Positions 1-9,990 of a stretch of 64,000 nt of DNA are shown here, piece after piece (position 1 is the stretch's first letter; each line of letters starts with the position of its first letter). This DNA comes from Zopfochytrium polystomum. Lineage: Eukaryota; Chytridiomycota; Chytridiomycetes; Chytridiales; Chytridiaceae. The notes beneath the pieces are model-generated. The model was not told the origin of the DNA and made no database searches. It worked only from the letters and a program-made list of their open reading frames with translations. Where the stretch lies: contig JAIVFJ010000009.1 in assembly GCA_025765615.1 (NCBI GenBank), positions 558,001 to 622,000 of the forward strand, in the 5' to 3' direction. The position numbers and the translations under genes are program-made.

Positions 1-291
1 AGCGACGGCGGTAAGGGTTGCGAAGAGGGCGAGGACGACGACGAGGAGGAAGAAGGAGAGTTTGATGTGGCCCGCTGCTGCGGCGGGGGTGGCGGCAGCT
101 CGGAATGACAGGGAGGTGCACGAGGGGCAGTGGTGGCGGGAGCAGGAATACGGGCGTGCGGTTTCGCGGGAAAAAGAGCAGGCTTTGCGGCCGCGTCGGC
201 GGCGTGGGCGGCAGCTGCTGGTTGTAGTTGAGCGCTCTCTGGCCTTCTGAGCCAGAGCGTCGACGGCGACTGCGAGGGCGGCTGAGGCCAT
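1..291 (-). CDS. N-terminal part of a low-complexity protein with one membrane helix (runs off left edge)
   Basis: An ATG at 291 opens 97 codons that stay open to the window edge. The product starts with an Ala-rich stretch (MASAALAVAVDALAQ), then an Arg/Ser/Cys-rich segment containing STTTSS, then a hydrophobic helix (KLSFFLLVVVLALFATL) at about residues 77-93. The same order (Ala-rich start, S/T-rich patch with STTTSS, basic stretch, K(L/F)S...FLLLVVV helix) recurs in the gene starting at 7420 on the same strand, so I infer a small paralogous family. The family is not recognised. The helix may be a signal anchor. Frame choice rests on the paralogy and on C/G-rich third positions; the C-terminus and any introns lie outside the window. 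Confidence 0.5.
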   Translation of the reverse strand, partial: MASAALAVAVDALAQKARERSTTTSSCRPRRRRGRKACSFSRETARPYSCSRHHCPSCTSLSFRAAATPAAAAGHIKLSFFLLVVVLALFATLTAVA

Positions 292-338
292 GCTGGCGGC
301 CATTATGAAGGAAGTGGTTTCTAATGACACCCACCAGT

Positions 339-371
<33 letters not shown>

Positions 372-729
372 CCAGAATTTATCTATTCGTAACACCCTGG
401 ATACATCCCAAAGCTGGGCTGAGCCAACCAAAGTTCCACCAGCAACGGGGAGACACCGGATATGTGTGTGACAAGGGACACTTTGGAGAGGAAGAAAAAA
501 AAATAAAAAGAAAAAAACCATCGATTAAAAATATTGTGCTGGGTAGAGCTTCGCGCGTATTTTTTTTTTTTTTTTGGTTTTTTTTTTTTTCTGCTGGGAA
601 TTGCTTGGGTTTGGTGGGGGGAATGTCTAAAACGGAGGGAGATTGTGAGAAACTACAGATGTCACAACACATCAGGCCGAGAAAATAAATAAATACAGAA
701 ACGCAAGCTGGGCGAGAACGGGGCTGGCT
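292..729. other. Intergenic, with long T tracts
   Basis: No supported gene. It contains a run of 30 T (340-369) and two adjacent T runs (560-575 and 578-590). Confidence 0.7.
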
Positions 730-1835
730 TTACCAGTCGCCGTCAAACTCCACCTCCTCCTCACCCTCCTCTCCCTCACTCTCCTCGCTCTCATCCCGAG
801 ATTTCGTCGTCAGTCGATCCGTCCAACGATTCCATCTTGTCTGATTCCTCCCTCTCCTGCGTTTTAGCCACAGAAGGTCCATTCACCGGAGCAGCGGAGC
901 TGGCCGAAATATTTGGAGCAACGCCGCTCAAATGTCGTACATAGGCTCATACTCCAGCTTTATATTCACCAGGAAGCACAATTTTGAAAAACTCATTCAG
1001 TCTTGGGCAACTGTGACGAAACTGCTGTGTTGCGAGGCATCGAAACTCGCAAATCCACTGGTAAATGTGTTCGTGACAAGCGCCAATCCTCTTGACAGCT
1101 CGATCGATAACAGGATCGAGACTCACTGGCGTCAGAAAACGAGGTTCTCTGCGAAAGCCTGTGTCAGCTGCGACCCATTTGTCAGGACCAAGGAGAGGCA
1201 CTAGCCCCTCACGAGTGATTCGGAGGTCTTGGTGGGATCTGCGAGGAAAGCTGTCACTCACCCACACAATCTTGAGGTGACAATACGAGCCGCTTGTGCT
1301 TATGGGAAAAGTCCAACTTCTGTCAGTGGCGCTGCTCCGGAATTTGAATGTCGATGCTGTCAGCGTACATCGAGAACTGCAGCAAAGACCAGTCGCAACA
1401 ACGATCTTCAAGGGAGAACCGAGGATGTTGAAAAGTTGGAGGAGGCAAAGCTCGAAAGTCGTGAAAGAAGCTTACATGCACAATTTCGAGAAGCGCTTGC
1501 AAGCCCGACAAAGATCAGTTCAACCAAGTTTGGGCCCGAACACCAAGAGTCCTCCAGGCCACGTACTGGGTGTGGTCAACTTTCAAGAGGTACAGAGCGT
1601 AGAGAAGATGAATGGGCTTTGTTGTTGGGTGGTTACCCAGCACTCAGATGCGCAACCAGAAATCGTCGCAAACTTGCGCTGAAACTCCAAAAAAGGCTTT
1701 GAAATTGTCGGCCACATTCGTTTGGCGGTGCTTTGGCTTGTCGATCGCCGTGAAGTGGTGGAGGAAGAGTGCTTCCCAATCGACAGAAAGTTGAAACGTC
1801 ATTCTCGCGTTATGTGGGCGGTGGGGCGTATGCAC
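730..1835 (-). pseudogene. Decayed DDE superfamily transposase (Tnp4-like) relic
   Basis: Read on the minus strand, several frames together give a DDE endonuclease-type protein. An upstream part has FGVSAQVCDDFW and then LLYALYLLKV, typical of the helical region of these transposases. A middle part has SIDIQIPEQRH and KIVWVSDSFP. The catalytic end has KWVAADTGFRREPRFLTP, then EHIYQWICEFRCLATQQFRHS, the conserved C-terminal motif. An acidic tail (EEGEEEVEFDGDW) 5' of a TAA at 730-732 may be the original C-terminus. The reading frame is broken by stops (for example the TGA at 947-949) and several frameshifts, so this copy is dead. No terminal inverted repeats were found; the (GA)n tract at 1866 lies just upstream. 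Confidence 0.75.
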
Positions 1836-1863
1836 GACTGTGGTGAGAGAAGCTTCTTTATAA

Positions 1864-1865
<2 letters not shown>

Positions 1866-1955
<90 letters not shown>

Positions 1956-1960
1956 AAGAA
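1866..1960. repeat. (GA)n microsatellite
   Basis: About 45 nearly perfect AG units with two small interruptions near 1937 and 1956. Confidence 0.95.
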
Positions 1961-2368
1961 AACAAGACAGCAGGGAGAATAGCGGTCTGAGCCAAAATAA
2001 AACCAGAACAACTTATCATGCGGACCCGTGTTTACAAATAACGGACTCAGTTTTTTGATCAAAATATTTAAAAGTGAATGAGAAGCTCTGTCGGTAGTCC
2101 AGTGCTTGTCCAAATGGGGGCCAGCCAGATAGACAACAACCAGAATTGAAAGGTTGAACCAATCAATATGACTGCACAAGAATACGATGCAAATACGGAG
2201 GGTTGGTTAGTCATGCTACCAAATTCCCCCCCCGGACTTTAGGAAGCGTGACCTGTTGATCAAATTCAATATTTGTCTCATCTTTATGGAACACTGAGTT
2301 GGAAACTAACCTCTGGAATTGCACCAGATCCATAAATGTCAAACGGGAAACCTTTTGAGTGTTAGGCA
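1961..2368. other. AT-richer spacer without a supported gene
   Basis: A short open stretch on the minus strand (2211-2396) has no recognisable domain and is not called. The composition is clearly AT-richer than the flanks, as in the adjoining retroelement relic. Confidence 0.5.
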
Positions 2369-2768
2369 GAACTGACTGGTTAGCAGCAAGAGGCACAAGA
2401 CAGTCCAGAACCTATTGTGACTGTCAGTTATTGTTCTCATGATGCCCATGGGAGAGCGAGCCACCGCCAATGCAGACCTGGGCGCTGGCTTGCGCTGTTG
2501 ACAAATACTCTGAGTATTAAGTGGAACAGAAACCCAGTGTCAACAGTTTTCCTCCTCCTCTGCTCAAGCAGATAATATAGGGGAGGTTTTTACCCTGTGC
2601 CAGTCATGCTTGCCTAGCAGCTATTATAGCATGCATATCATCATGTATCAATAATTCATAACAGAGTTTTTCTCTTTCTCTCCAAGTTGGGGAGAAGGAA
2701 CACCCACAAACACACATCTCCACTTCATTCACTCCTTCCACTCACTCACTCAGAGTAGACTGTTTACA
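2369..2768 (-). mobile_element. copia-type LTR, copy 1
   Basis: A segment of about 400 bp that recurs at 48661-49051 with scattered substitutions and small indels and with matching ends on both sides. On the minus strand it starts TGTAAACAGTCTACTC directly after the stop codon (2770-2772) of the copia pol relic, where a 3' LTR is expected. Shared internal landmarks are the TGTTGACAAATACTCTGAG block near 2498 and the GCTCAAGCAGATAATATAG block near 2562. The outer end (GAACTGACTGG on the plus strand) does not end in a clear CA, so the exact terminus is uncertain. Confidence 0.7.
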
Positions 2769-2936
2769 ACTAGAATTTTTTGATGTTGAGACTTGCAACA
2801 TCAGCTGCTCGAGATACATCTTTGAATCCTCTGATTCCAGGTAGATCTCTGAGATGAAGGAATTGCTTGATCGGCTATGATTTAGTGAAAATGTCTGTCT
2901 CAGACAGGCCATAGACCAACTTCATCTGACCAGCAG

Positions 2937-3245
2937 TGTTATTAATCACCCTCTGGAAACCTCTGGAACCTTCTAGAACATTCCTTCATGGAACCTCGTG
3001 GAACTTTCTGGAACCTTCTTTGCTTTCCTGACTTGTCTTGTTGTCATTGGTATCATTGATATCATTGTGTTACTAATTGCTCTTTCTGGAACTTTCTTTG
3101 AGTCTTGACAAGGAAGACTCTCAAAAGGTATAAAAGGGGGATGGGGGACCTTTTTCCCAGCCCTCAAGTGAATTATTTTTCCGATACAATCATCACTCCT
3201 CTCTGTTCCTTGTCTGTCTTGTCCTGTCCTGCCCTGTTCCTGACA
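2937..3245 (+). mobile_element. Solo LTR (309 bp) with heat-shock elements, nested in the copia relic
   Basis: The segment starts TGTTATTAATCACC and ends GTTCCTGACA, giving the TG...CA ends of an LTR. The flanks AGCAG (2932-2936) and ATCAG (3246-3250) agree at four of five bases, consistent with an aged 5-bp target duplication. It splits the minus-strand copia pol reading exactly between FIEELI and AGQMKLVY. In plus orientation it has an HSE cluster followed by a TATA box, the layout of a U3 promoter. No internal coding region accompanies it. An AATAAA at 3264-3269 lies just outside and is probably chance. Confidence 0.7.
2956..3135 (+). promoter_or_regulatory. Heat-shock element cluster plus TATA box
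   Basis: Perfect alternating GAA/TTC pentamers occur at 2966-2983 (GAA-TTC-GAA-TTC, with a further in-register GAA at 2956), at 3001-3018 (GAA-TTC-GAA-TTC, with GAA at 2991) and at 3084-3096 (TTC-GAA-TTC). A TATAAAA box lies at 3129-3135, about 33 bp after the last element. These are textbook HSF-binding arrays. They sit inside the solo LTR, so the likely role is heat-inducible transcription of the parent retroelement or readthrough into nearby DNA. Confidence 0.75.
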
Positions 3246-4101
3246 ATCAGTGATCAATTCTTCAATAAATCACATCTTAATCTCTAGGTGCTTAACTCCT
3301 TATGATTAAATGGGTTGGTTGAATAGCGATTGTAGACCTGTTGTCTTGAGCGATAGGAATCGCTCCTTTGGTGTGAAGTTGAAGTTCATTCAAGAGATTC
3401 CTTATTCACAATGCTTCTTTGCAAGCTTCAGCAAAGCTTCAGTGGAACTGAGTGGAATTGTTTTCTGGATAGTTGATGACCAGTTTGTTAAACAGCCAAA
3501 TACCAAGAAAGAATAACCAGATCTTGATCTGCTTTTGGTTTCCTCACCATAACTGGTATTGGTGTAACCAGTAGGTATCATGTTTTCAGGAATGGTTCCA
3601 ATGGATTCTTCATCCCATGGTGAAAACATAAGAAGGTCAGTCCAAGAATTAATATCTCAAATCATAGCAGCTAGAAATGGTCCTTCTAATGCCCCCTTCA
3701 TGTTTCCAATGTAAACATCAGATTGTTTGGTTTTCAAACCTACTTCAGTTGGTAATCTAAACATATTAACTGTGATACATACATCAGAGTATCGGGCTCT
3801 CTTGGCCGACAGCGACTTGCACGAATACAGTTTGTTCCTGTTCCAACGTATCTCCACAATCCGCCACTGCATGATTTTTTTAATTTACTGAAAAGGTTTT
3901 TGAATTCCATGGGTGGCTGGTTGGCTGTGTTCCGGTTTTCTTCTCGATTTGGAAAACGGCGAAATCCGATTCTTGCTTGTTTGACATAGTTTTTGAAATT
4001 TGGTCAAACTGGCATCACGCGGTGCTCGCTCGGAGATTGCCTTCCGATTTACTTGTTTGGGGGGTGCTTGCGTGTGGCTTTGCGGGATTGAAAACTTTTG
4101 A

Positions 4102-4107
<6 letters not shown>

Positions 4108-4196
<89 letters not shown>
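4108..4196. repeat. (CT)n microsatellite
   Basis: About 43 uninterrupted CT units, plus-strand orientation. Confidence 0.95.
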
Positions 4197-4199
<3 letters not shown>

Positions 4200-4454
4200 C
4201 AGAAAGTTCATTTGGAATTGAGACTCGTTCGTTCCCTTCCACGATCAAAACCACAAATATTTAAGAAAGGAAAAAAAAAATCGATCAATCCAAAAGTGTG
4301 GTGTTTGCTTCTTGTCTGACGTCAGCCGTCAGCCCCTTGTCGCCGTCGTCGGGGCCTCATCTTATCTTCGCTCCGCCCTGCTTTCATCCATACCTACGCT
4401 CCCTCCCTCCTTCCTTACCCCCCCTACCACTGCCTGCGCCCCCTCACCACGAAG

Positions 4455-5180
4455 ATGCCGCCGCCGCCGCCAGCCCACATTCAGCAACCAACGGACCACT
4501 CCACCACCACACGCCTGCCCCCGCTTCCAACGCTGCCCGCCGTCGACCTGGAGAACGCCATCGCAGACGCCATCGCCGTCTACGACACCGACGCCGACAC
4601 CGACTGCGAATACAGCGACGACGACCACGACGACGATGCCGGCCCCGACTCAACCGTCGTTGTCCACGTAGTCGTCCACGTAGTCGTGCTCCAACTCGTC
4701 GACGGGAACCGCAGCGCCCCGCTGGCAGTCGAAGCACCGCCAGCACCGCCACCCGACCCCCTGCACCCGCCAAGACCCGCCTCGCACAAGCTCCTCGACC
4801 GCATCCAGCCCGACCATCGCAGACTGTCACTCATTCCCCTCTACAACAACGCCAAACCCGCCTCGCCGCCCGCCACCGACAACGCCGCCGCCCGGACTCA
4901 CCGACGCTTCCGCCGAGTCGTCTTTGCCAGTTTCCTCTTCCTCGTCGTCGTCATCGTCGCCCTCGCATTCCCCCTCGCCACCGCCCCCGCCGCGCATCTC
5001 TTCCGACCGCCTCCGTCAATCGCATCCGACCACGCACCGGCATCGTCGGCGTCGTGCCGCACAACAGCAACAACCGCCACGTCCGCCCTCGCCGCCGGCC
5101 TGCGCCGCGCCGCCGCCGCCTTCGCCGCCGCCGTGTTTGCTCCACAGGCGCAACACCCGCCGCCAGGTGCCCGGCGGTGA
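4455..5180 (+). CDS. Low-complexity acidic/proline-rich protein with one membrane helix
   Basis: An ATG at 4455 opens 241 codons with strongly C/G-biased third positions. The N-terminal half is Pro- and Thr-rich and carries an acidic cluster (EYSDDDHDDDAGPDS) at about residues 53-67. A hydrophobic segment RVVFASFLFLVVVIVALAFPLA lies at about residues 151-172, preceded by basic residues (RTHRRFRR), so the acidic N-terminal half is probably cytosolic and the Ala/Ser/Thr-rich tail outside or lumenal. No known domain. It resembles the genes at 1-291 and 5904-7420 in having one FLxLVVV-type helix amid low-complexity sequence, but alignable similarity outside the helix is weak. The end could extend through an unseen intron. 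Confidence 0.55.
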   Translation: MPPPPPAHIQQPTDHSTTTRLPPLPTLPAVDLENAIADAIAVYDTDADTDCEYSDDDHDDDAGPDSTVVVHVVVHVVVLQLVDGNRSAPLAVEAPPAPPPDPLHPPRPASHKLLDRIQPDHRRLSLIPLYNNAKPASPPATDNAAARTHRRFRRVVFASFLFLVVVIVALAFPLATAPAAHLFRPPPSIASDHAPASSASCRTTATTATSALAAGLRRAAAAFAAAVFAPQAQHPPPGARR

Positions 5181-5903
5181 GTGGGCCGGCGGTGAAAACA
5201 TTGGGTGTTTGGTGGGGAGGCCCAGCCAGCATTAAGAAAAAGAAAGCAATTAAATAAAGTCAAGAGAAAGCTCTCATTTGGTCGCAACTCCAAGTGTTCA
5301 GAACCCCCCTTGTTTCGTGCATTGTCCCCTTTAGAATATAGTCCATCATTCGTCCTGTCTTAAATCGCGGCTGCAAACAGTTCGGGTCCATGTTGATTTT
5401 AGTGCTAAAATTCGGGACGTTAAGGCTCTGGTGTGGGGACTATATGGCTCTTTGAAAGGGAACGGTGCCCGTTCCATACTGGCACCCCAGGCACTCAACT
5501 ACCAGCACTTTGATTTTCGCTCGGTCAATGCTCATTGATCACGCACTGCCAGTCAAAAGTCGGACCGTGAGCGTCCATGTTTTAATAGGACCAACACGTC
5601 CAGCAATAAACGCCCCCATTTGAGGAAACATAATTAGCAGTGCTTGCTCTCCACCACTATAATCAAAGTTCTTGAACCCCCATTCCACTTCAACCGTCTA
5701 ACCTGATCAAGGTCTCTGTTCGTTTTGGACACGGCTGTTGGGTTTCGCGGAAAAATGCCCTCACTTTTTTGTTTCAACCTTCTTTTTTTTATTTCTTTTC
5801 TTTTCATTAGATGATATCAAACTGCAGTCTCGTCGTTTTTTAGTTCTCGGCCTCTCGAAGCATCTTGGCTTCTTTGGCAAAACTTCCGTGCCGCGAATCG
5901 TGT
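5181..5903. other. Intergenic, no gene seen
   Basis: Only short unconvincing open frames. It probably holds the 3' ends of the convergent genes at 4455-5180 and 5904-7420. Confidence 0.5.
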
Positions 5904-7420
5904 CTACTTTTTTTTACCTGTTGCAGGCTGCTGCCGCTTCGACGCAGCCGGCGCCGTCTTTCCACTCGCGCCGGCCTTTGCGCCGGCCTTTGCCGCGCCG
6001 GCGCCGCCGCCCGTCTTGCTGCTGCCGGTGCTGCAAGAGCCAGCTCCGCCCGCCCGCCGGAAAAGACGGCCGTGGTCGCCGGCCGGCGCGCGGAACGAAA
6101 ACTTGTACCACTGGCACGATTCTTTGATCATCTCCTCCCCCCACTTTTGGGCATTATCCGCGTCTTTCTTTTGGAAGGGCGTCTTGATTTTGCTGGTCTT
6201 TTCGGCTTTTTTTGATTTACATGCAGTGAGTGTTTTGTGTTGTTTGTGGCGGGTGTGTGTGTGCGTGCGAATGTGTATTTTTTAGAGTCCAATTGAATAC
6301 CCAACGTGAGAGGGGAGGGGAGGGGGGGGGGGGGGGGGGGGGGGGGGGTCTTAACCTAATTCCCAGTCCACCAGCGTGTATTTCGGTTTTCCCTAGAGAG
6401 TAAAAGAGAAAAAAAGGGGGGTAGAGGAAAAGAAACAAAGAGATAGACAGCGCTCAGAACTTGAAAAGGCTAATCAAAGCAGACCTGCCGCCCACCGTAC
6501 CAGCGCGTTCTCGGACACGCGAATATTAGCAGGCTGTATGTCGTTGTGCGTGTAACCCGTCTTCTTCTGCTGCGCGTTGACCTGCTTGATGATGTCGGCG
6601 CTGTTCGGCTTGTACAGCCCCAGCCCAGGGTTCTTGCTCTTGCGCGCCAGGTACTTGTTCAGGCCTTCCGTCCCGACTTTTTTCTGCACGGTCTCGGTCC
6701 CGGCGTGGGAGATCAGTTGGCCGGCTAAGGGGGGGTGGGGCGGGGGTGTTTTAGAGTTGTCATGCAAAGAAGGGATAAACAGCGACACGACACCAGCTTG
6801 AGTGGCTGCAACTCCGTCCGGCCGCGCTTCGTCCAGCGCCTTCTTGTAAATGACGTCGTTGCCGCGGCTGTCCTTTGCCTGAAACACTTTCTCCTTTTGA
6901 GGGGCCTTCCGAGCTTTTGGGTGACGTCCCCCATTCGGTTAGGGTTTCGGTTTTTTTTTTTTTTCCCCGATGTTGTTGTTGTTGTGTATGGTGGGTTCTC
7001 GAATCAGAGTCGCTAGGCAGGCAAGGGATGGAGTGGGACGGGGAAAGGCGGTGCTTGGAAGTTGCGCAAACAACGCCTCGGATGCTTCACCTTGACTTTC
7101 GAGCTTCCGACCGTAACCCGGTCTCCCGTCTTTGGGGTGCCGTCGTCGCTACCGCCGTCTCGGTTGCCGGCTGCGAGCACCGTGATGGGAGTTTCAGCAA
7201 GGGCCGCAATGAGGAGAGGGACGACGACAAGGAGGAGGAAGGAGGAGGAGAATTTGGTGTAAGCGGCGGGGGCGACAGCTCGGAGGCGGCTGCGGGAACG
7301 CAGGCGAGCGGTTTGGTCGCGGAGGCAGGAGCTGCTGCTGGTAGTGGTGGAGGGGGTGCTCTCTCTGGGCCAAGCTAGGGCCATGGGGGAGGCGGCGGCG
7401 ACGGCTGCAGCAGCGCCCAT
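5904..7420 (-). CDS. Probable four-exon lysine-rich protein with an N-terminal membrane helix; family not recognised
   Basis: Proposed exons (minus): 7420-7075, 6913-6794, 6724-6501, 6197-5904, 327 aa. Phases agree at all three joins. The 6913/6794/6724/6501 boundaries have good GT-AG signals and a CTAAC branch-like site, while the first donor (GTTGTT at 7074) is weak, so the N-terminal exon could be a separate gene. Exon 1 carries an Ala-rich start, STTTSSSS and a helix (SSSFLLLVVVPLLIAALA), like the partial gene at 1-291. Exons 2-4 are lysine-rich, with blocks such as GTEGLNKYLARKSKNPGLG, SADIIKQVNAQQKKTGYTHN and DNAQKWGEEMIKESCQWYKF, and end in an Ala/Gly/Lys-rich tail. A conserved-looking protein, but I cannot name it. 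Confidence 0.5.
6322..6348. repeat. Poly-G run (27 G)
   Basis: Uninterrupted G on the plus strand, inside the proposed last intron (6198-6500) of the minus-strand gene. Confidence 0.9.
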
Positions 7421-8312
7421 TGGTTGATGCAAAACCCACCCGCCTCGATGACTGAAGCGGAACGATTGTTCGAGCTGAAGCAACGCAAACACCCGCGAAA
7501 CGCTTTCTCGGGGCGCGATTTCAAGCAAGGGGGGCAGGGGCTCAGCCCTCACGGGAAATCGTCGGAGAAGAAAAAAAAAACAACAAGGTTGATGAATTGA
7601 AAACGAGCAGGGAGGCGAAGGCGGGCGGGAGCGGGGGGTAGGAGAGCGGGTTGCACCTGGGCAGTCCGCCCGACTTTCCCAACCAAGCATCGCGTCGTCT
7701 CGAGAATCCGACCCTCATCAGCCGGAGGTGCAAAAAAAACAAACAAAGCTCGTTACAGAGACCCCATTGCCGCCTGATTATTTTTTTTTTTTTTTGGTGT
7801 TACGTTGGTATTTTCCCACTTTGCTCGACACCCCCTTCGCCTCCGGCGGTCGGTACCAATAGGCTATCTGCAGATTGTGACTCAACGCCGCGTCAACGAG
7901 ACATTGCTCAAGGTCCCGCAGCGCGTTCTTCTGTTTTGGGTTTGTGTCTGTCGGTCTAGCGTCTCGTGATTCTAGAACACCCCTGCCTTTAGTCGTGTGC
8001 GCTCGCCGCAATAACCCCGCTCCCTCAACACCTCCACCGCCCCCAACCTCCAACCACCTCCTCGATTTCGAGGATACCCGGCCCCAAATAGCGGCTGTGG
8101 TGTATTGTCAGTTCTTCTTTTTGTGCTTTTTGAAACCCTAGCGGGCAAAGACGGCTCTGTTGTATGGTACATTCCCCCAGCCATGCGGCTTTGCGGTTAC
8201 AAGTATGAAAGAAATGGATGTGCGGTCAAAAAGGGGTCAATCTTTTCTTCTCCACCCCGAGAAACAGCTGAGGTTGGCAGCCCTTGGGCGGTGGTGGGGG
8301 GCTGGGGGGAAA
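7421..8312. other. Intergenic, no gene seen
   Basis: GC-rich upstream region of the 5904-7420 gene and downstream region of the 8313 gene. No supported coding sequence. Confidence 0.5.
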
Positions 8313-9216
8313 CTATCCAGAGTGGGGGCTCAGTTTTCCGACTTGCACAGGGCTCGAGGGAGAAGAATGGAAGTCTCCTCCTCCTCCGCCCTGCGGCCCC
8401 ACGACCATCTTCTTCCCCTCGGTCGTCGTCCTCGCTCTCGACCCACCACCAACCCCGACACCGCCAGCATCCGCCCGCGCCCCCCACCGCTCCCAGATCT
8501 CCCGCAGCTCCGCAATCTCGTCGACACCCGCCGCCGCCACCGTTGTCGTCGGTCGTCGCTGGACCGCGCCGCCGCCTCCGCCGCTGTCAGTAAGCCGCTT
8601 CCCACCACCGCCCGCGGCCCCCCCCGTCCCCGCCGCCGACCGAGGCACCGAAAGGTAATCCGCTCCGCTTACCCCGCCCCGCCGCACCGCAAGCCACCCC
8701 TCCGACACCGCAGCCCCGACCGTTGGCGACGGTGTGGGCGGCGGCGGCGCCGTGACGCGGATCGTCGGCACCGATACCACCGCCGCGGGCGACGACGCCC
8801 GTCTCGTCGCCGCCGCCGCCGCCGCCGACAACGCCAAGCCGCCGCAAGAAGCCCCGGCGGAGAAACCGACGACGGCGCACTCCAACGACGTCGATGACGC
8901 CAGCGCCGTGCCGCTGTCCACTACCTCGGACGCGGTCGTCGGAATCGGGCTGCGCGGCCACCCCGTATAGTTGCAGTCGTCGTCGTCGTCCTCGTCGTCC
9001 TCGTAGTCGGAAGTATCGCTCGCGCCGCCGCCGTCGCAGATTCGCAAGCCGAGCAACTCCCGCCGCCACCGCCGCCGCCGACCCCGGCCGCGTCCGCCGG
9101 CGCCACTTGGAAGCGTCCGCGCGCGACGCACTCCTTGCAGACCCGACGGTTTGCGCCGGTTTCGGAGTCGGTTCGTCTGGCGGATGTGGCGCTGATGGCT
9201 GTTGTTGTTGGTGTCG
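8313..9216 (-). CDS. Low-complexity acidic protein, frame interrupted
   Basis: The minus frame 9131-8313 has consistent C/G third positions and includes an acidic block (SDTSDYEDDEDDDDDCNY), an Ala/Ser/Pro-rich middle and a charged helix-like segment (GVDEIAELREIWERW), ending in a Gly/Ser-rich tail. Upstream coding-like sequence lies in a neighbouring frame (RRVCKECVARGRFQVAP near 9140-9090). The switch falls in a GGCGGCGGG stretch near 9090, so one base is missing, or an intron exists that I cannot place. No ATG is visible in the main frame. No domain recognised; the start is uncertain. Confidence 0.4.
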
Positions 9217-9313
9217 CTGTTGTTGCATGAGTCAAAAAAGGCGAGGGCGCGGGGGAAGGAATTCGTCGGGGGGTGAGGGAGGGGATTCCCCAGACGTCGT
9301 GTTGTGTGTGTGT

Positions 9314-9317
<4 letters not shown>

Positions 9318-9366
<49 letters not shown>
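9318..9366. repeat. Poly-T run (49 T)
   Basis: The longest homopolymer in the window. Confidence 0.95.
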
Positions 9367-9368
<2 letters not shown>

Positions 9369-9480
9369 GTTGGTTACCTCTCCGGTTGAGGGCAGTTGAG
9401 GGGATCGCGAGTTTTTTTTCGCATTTTTGCAGTCGTGAAGTCATAAAAGAGCGAAAAAAAACTCGCGATGCCCCCCTCCC

Positions 9481-9990
9481 CTGTTTACTTTCAAAAATCG
9501 CAGGAGGCAACGACGCGATTGTCGGAGCGCAAACCACCCCGCGTTCGCGGTTACGGGCCCTGTCAAAAAACGTAACGGTATTGGAAAAAACAGCCCTTCG
9601 AGAACCGCGCGCGCGCGTAAGATGTGTTTTGTTAACAGTTGTCGGAATGTCCCGAGGGTCACTCCCCGTAGGTTTTTTGCTAGCTTGCTTTTTTTTTCCC
9701 GTTTGCGTTTATGAAAGGTACAATAGTAAATGGGGAAAACTTGCGATTGCACCCCCTCTCTCAAAAATCGCAGGTGGCAATGACGCCCTTGTCGGAACGC
9801 AGACTCTCCACCCGTTCACGGTGAACCGTCCGTCCACCCTCCCAACGGCCCGCCTGTCAAAAACGCGGCGATGATGGAAAACCAGCTCCCCTTCCAGAAC
9901 CGGGCGCACGCGCGTTTGGCGTGCTTTTCGTTGACCGTTGCCGGAATATCGGAGGGTGGTCGGGGCATTTTCCCCTTTAGAAAACAACGG
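9481..9990. repeat. Two diverged tandem copies of a segment of roughly 230-270 bp
   Basis: The blocks at about 9490-9715 and 9755-9990 align. Both begin with a tract ending CAAAAATCGCAGG, then GGCAA(C/T)GACGC, TTGTCGGA(A/G)CGCA, later CTGTCAAAAA-C, a (C/T)TTC(C/G)AGAACCG block, a GT(G/T)TTT(T)CGTT-like block and GGAAT(A/G)TC(G/C)GAGGG. Neither copy has a convincing gene. They could be decayed exons, because an in-frame AGGNDA(I/L)VG reading recurs, or a plain local duplication. Confidence 0.6.

Larger units (their letters stand above)
2770..3872 (-). pseudogene. Ty1/copia pol relic (RNase H end), interrupted by a solo LTR
   Basis: Minus-strand reading gives the copia RNase H region: SRSGYSFLVFG, WSSTIQKTIPLSSTEA, then DNRSTIAI and, in a shifted frame, VKHLEIKM and FIEELI. 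After a gap of about 300 bp the same protein resumes with AGQMKLVYGLSETDIFTKS and FLHLRDLPGI, ending at a TAG at 2770-2772. The order matches the C-terminal end of copia polyproteins. Stops and frame changes show it is dead. The gap is occupied by a TG...CA element with a near-perfect 5-bp target duplication (2937-3245). Upstream material (3657-3872) is a poorly matching pol fragment. Confidence 0.8.

Noticed and set aside
3264..3269. AATAAA as the polyadenylation signal of the heat-shock LTR
   Set aside because: It lies outside the TG...CA boundaries and inside the older copia pol relic, so it is probably coincidental.
4298..5257. A 319-codon Arg/Pro-rich plus-strand frame over the 4455-5180 gene
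   Set aside because: The alternative frame has the acidic block and membrane helix with a sensible codon pattern.
8894..9874. A 326-codon plus-strand frame containing a long Phe run
   Set aside because: The Phe run is the poly-T tract; the rest mixes antisense of an acidic gene with the tandem duplication.
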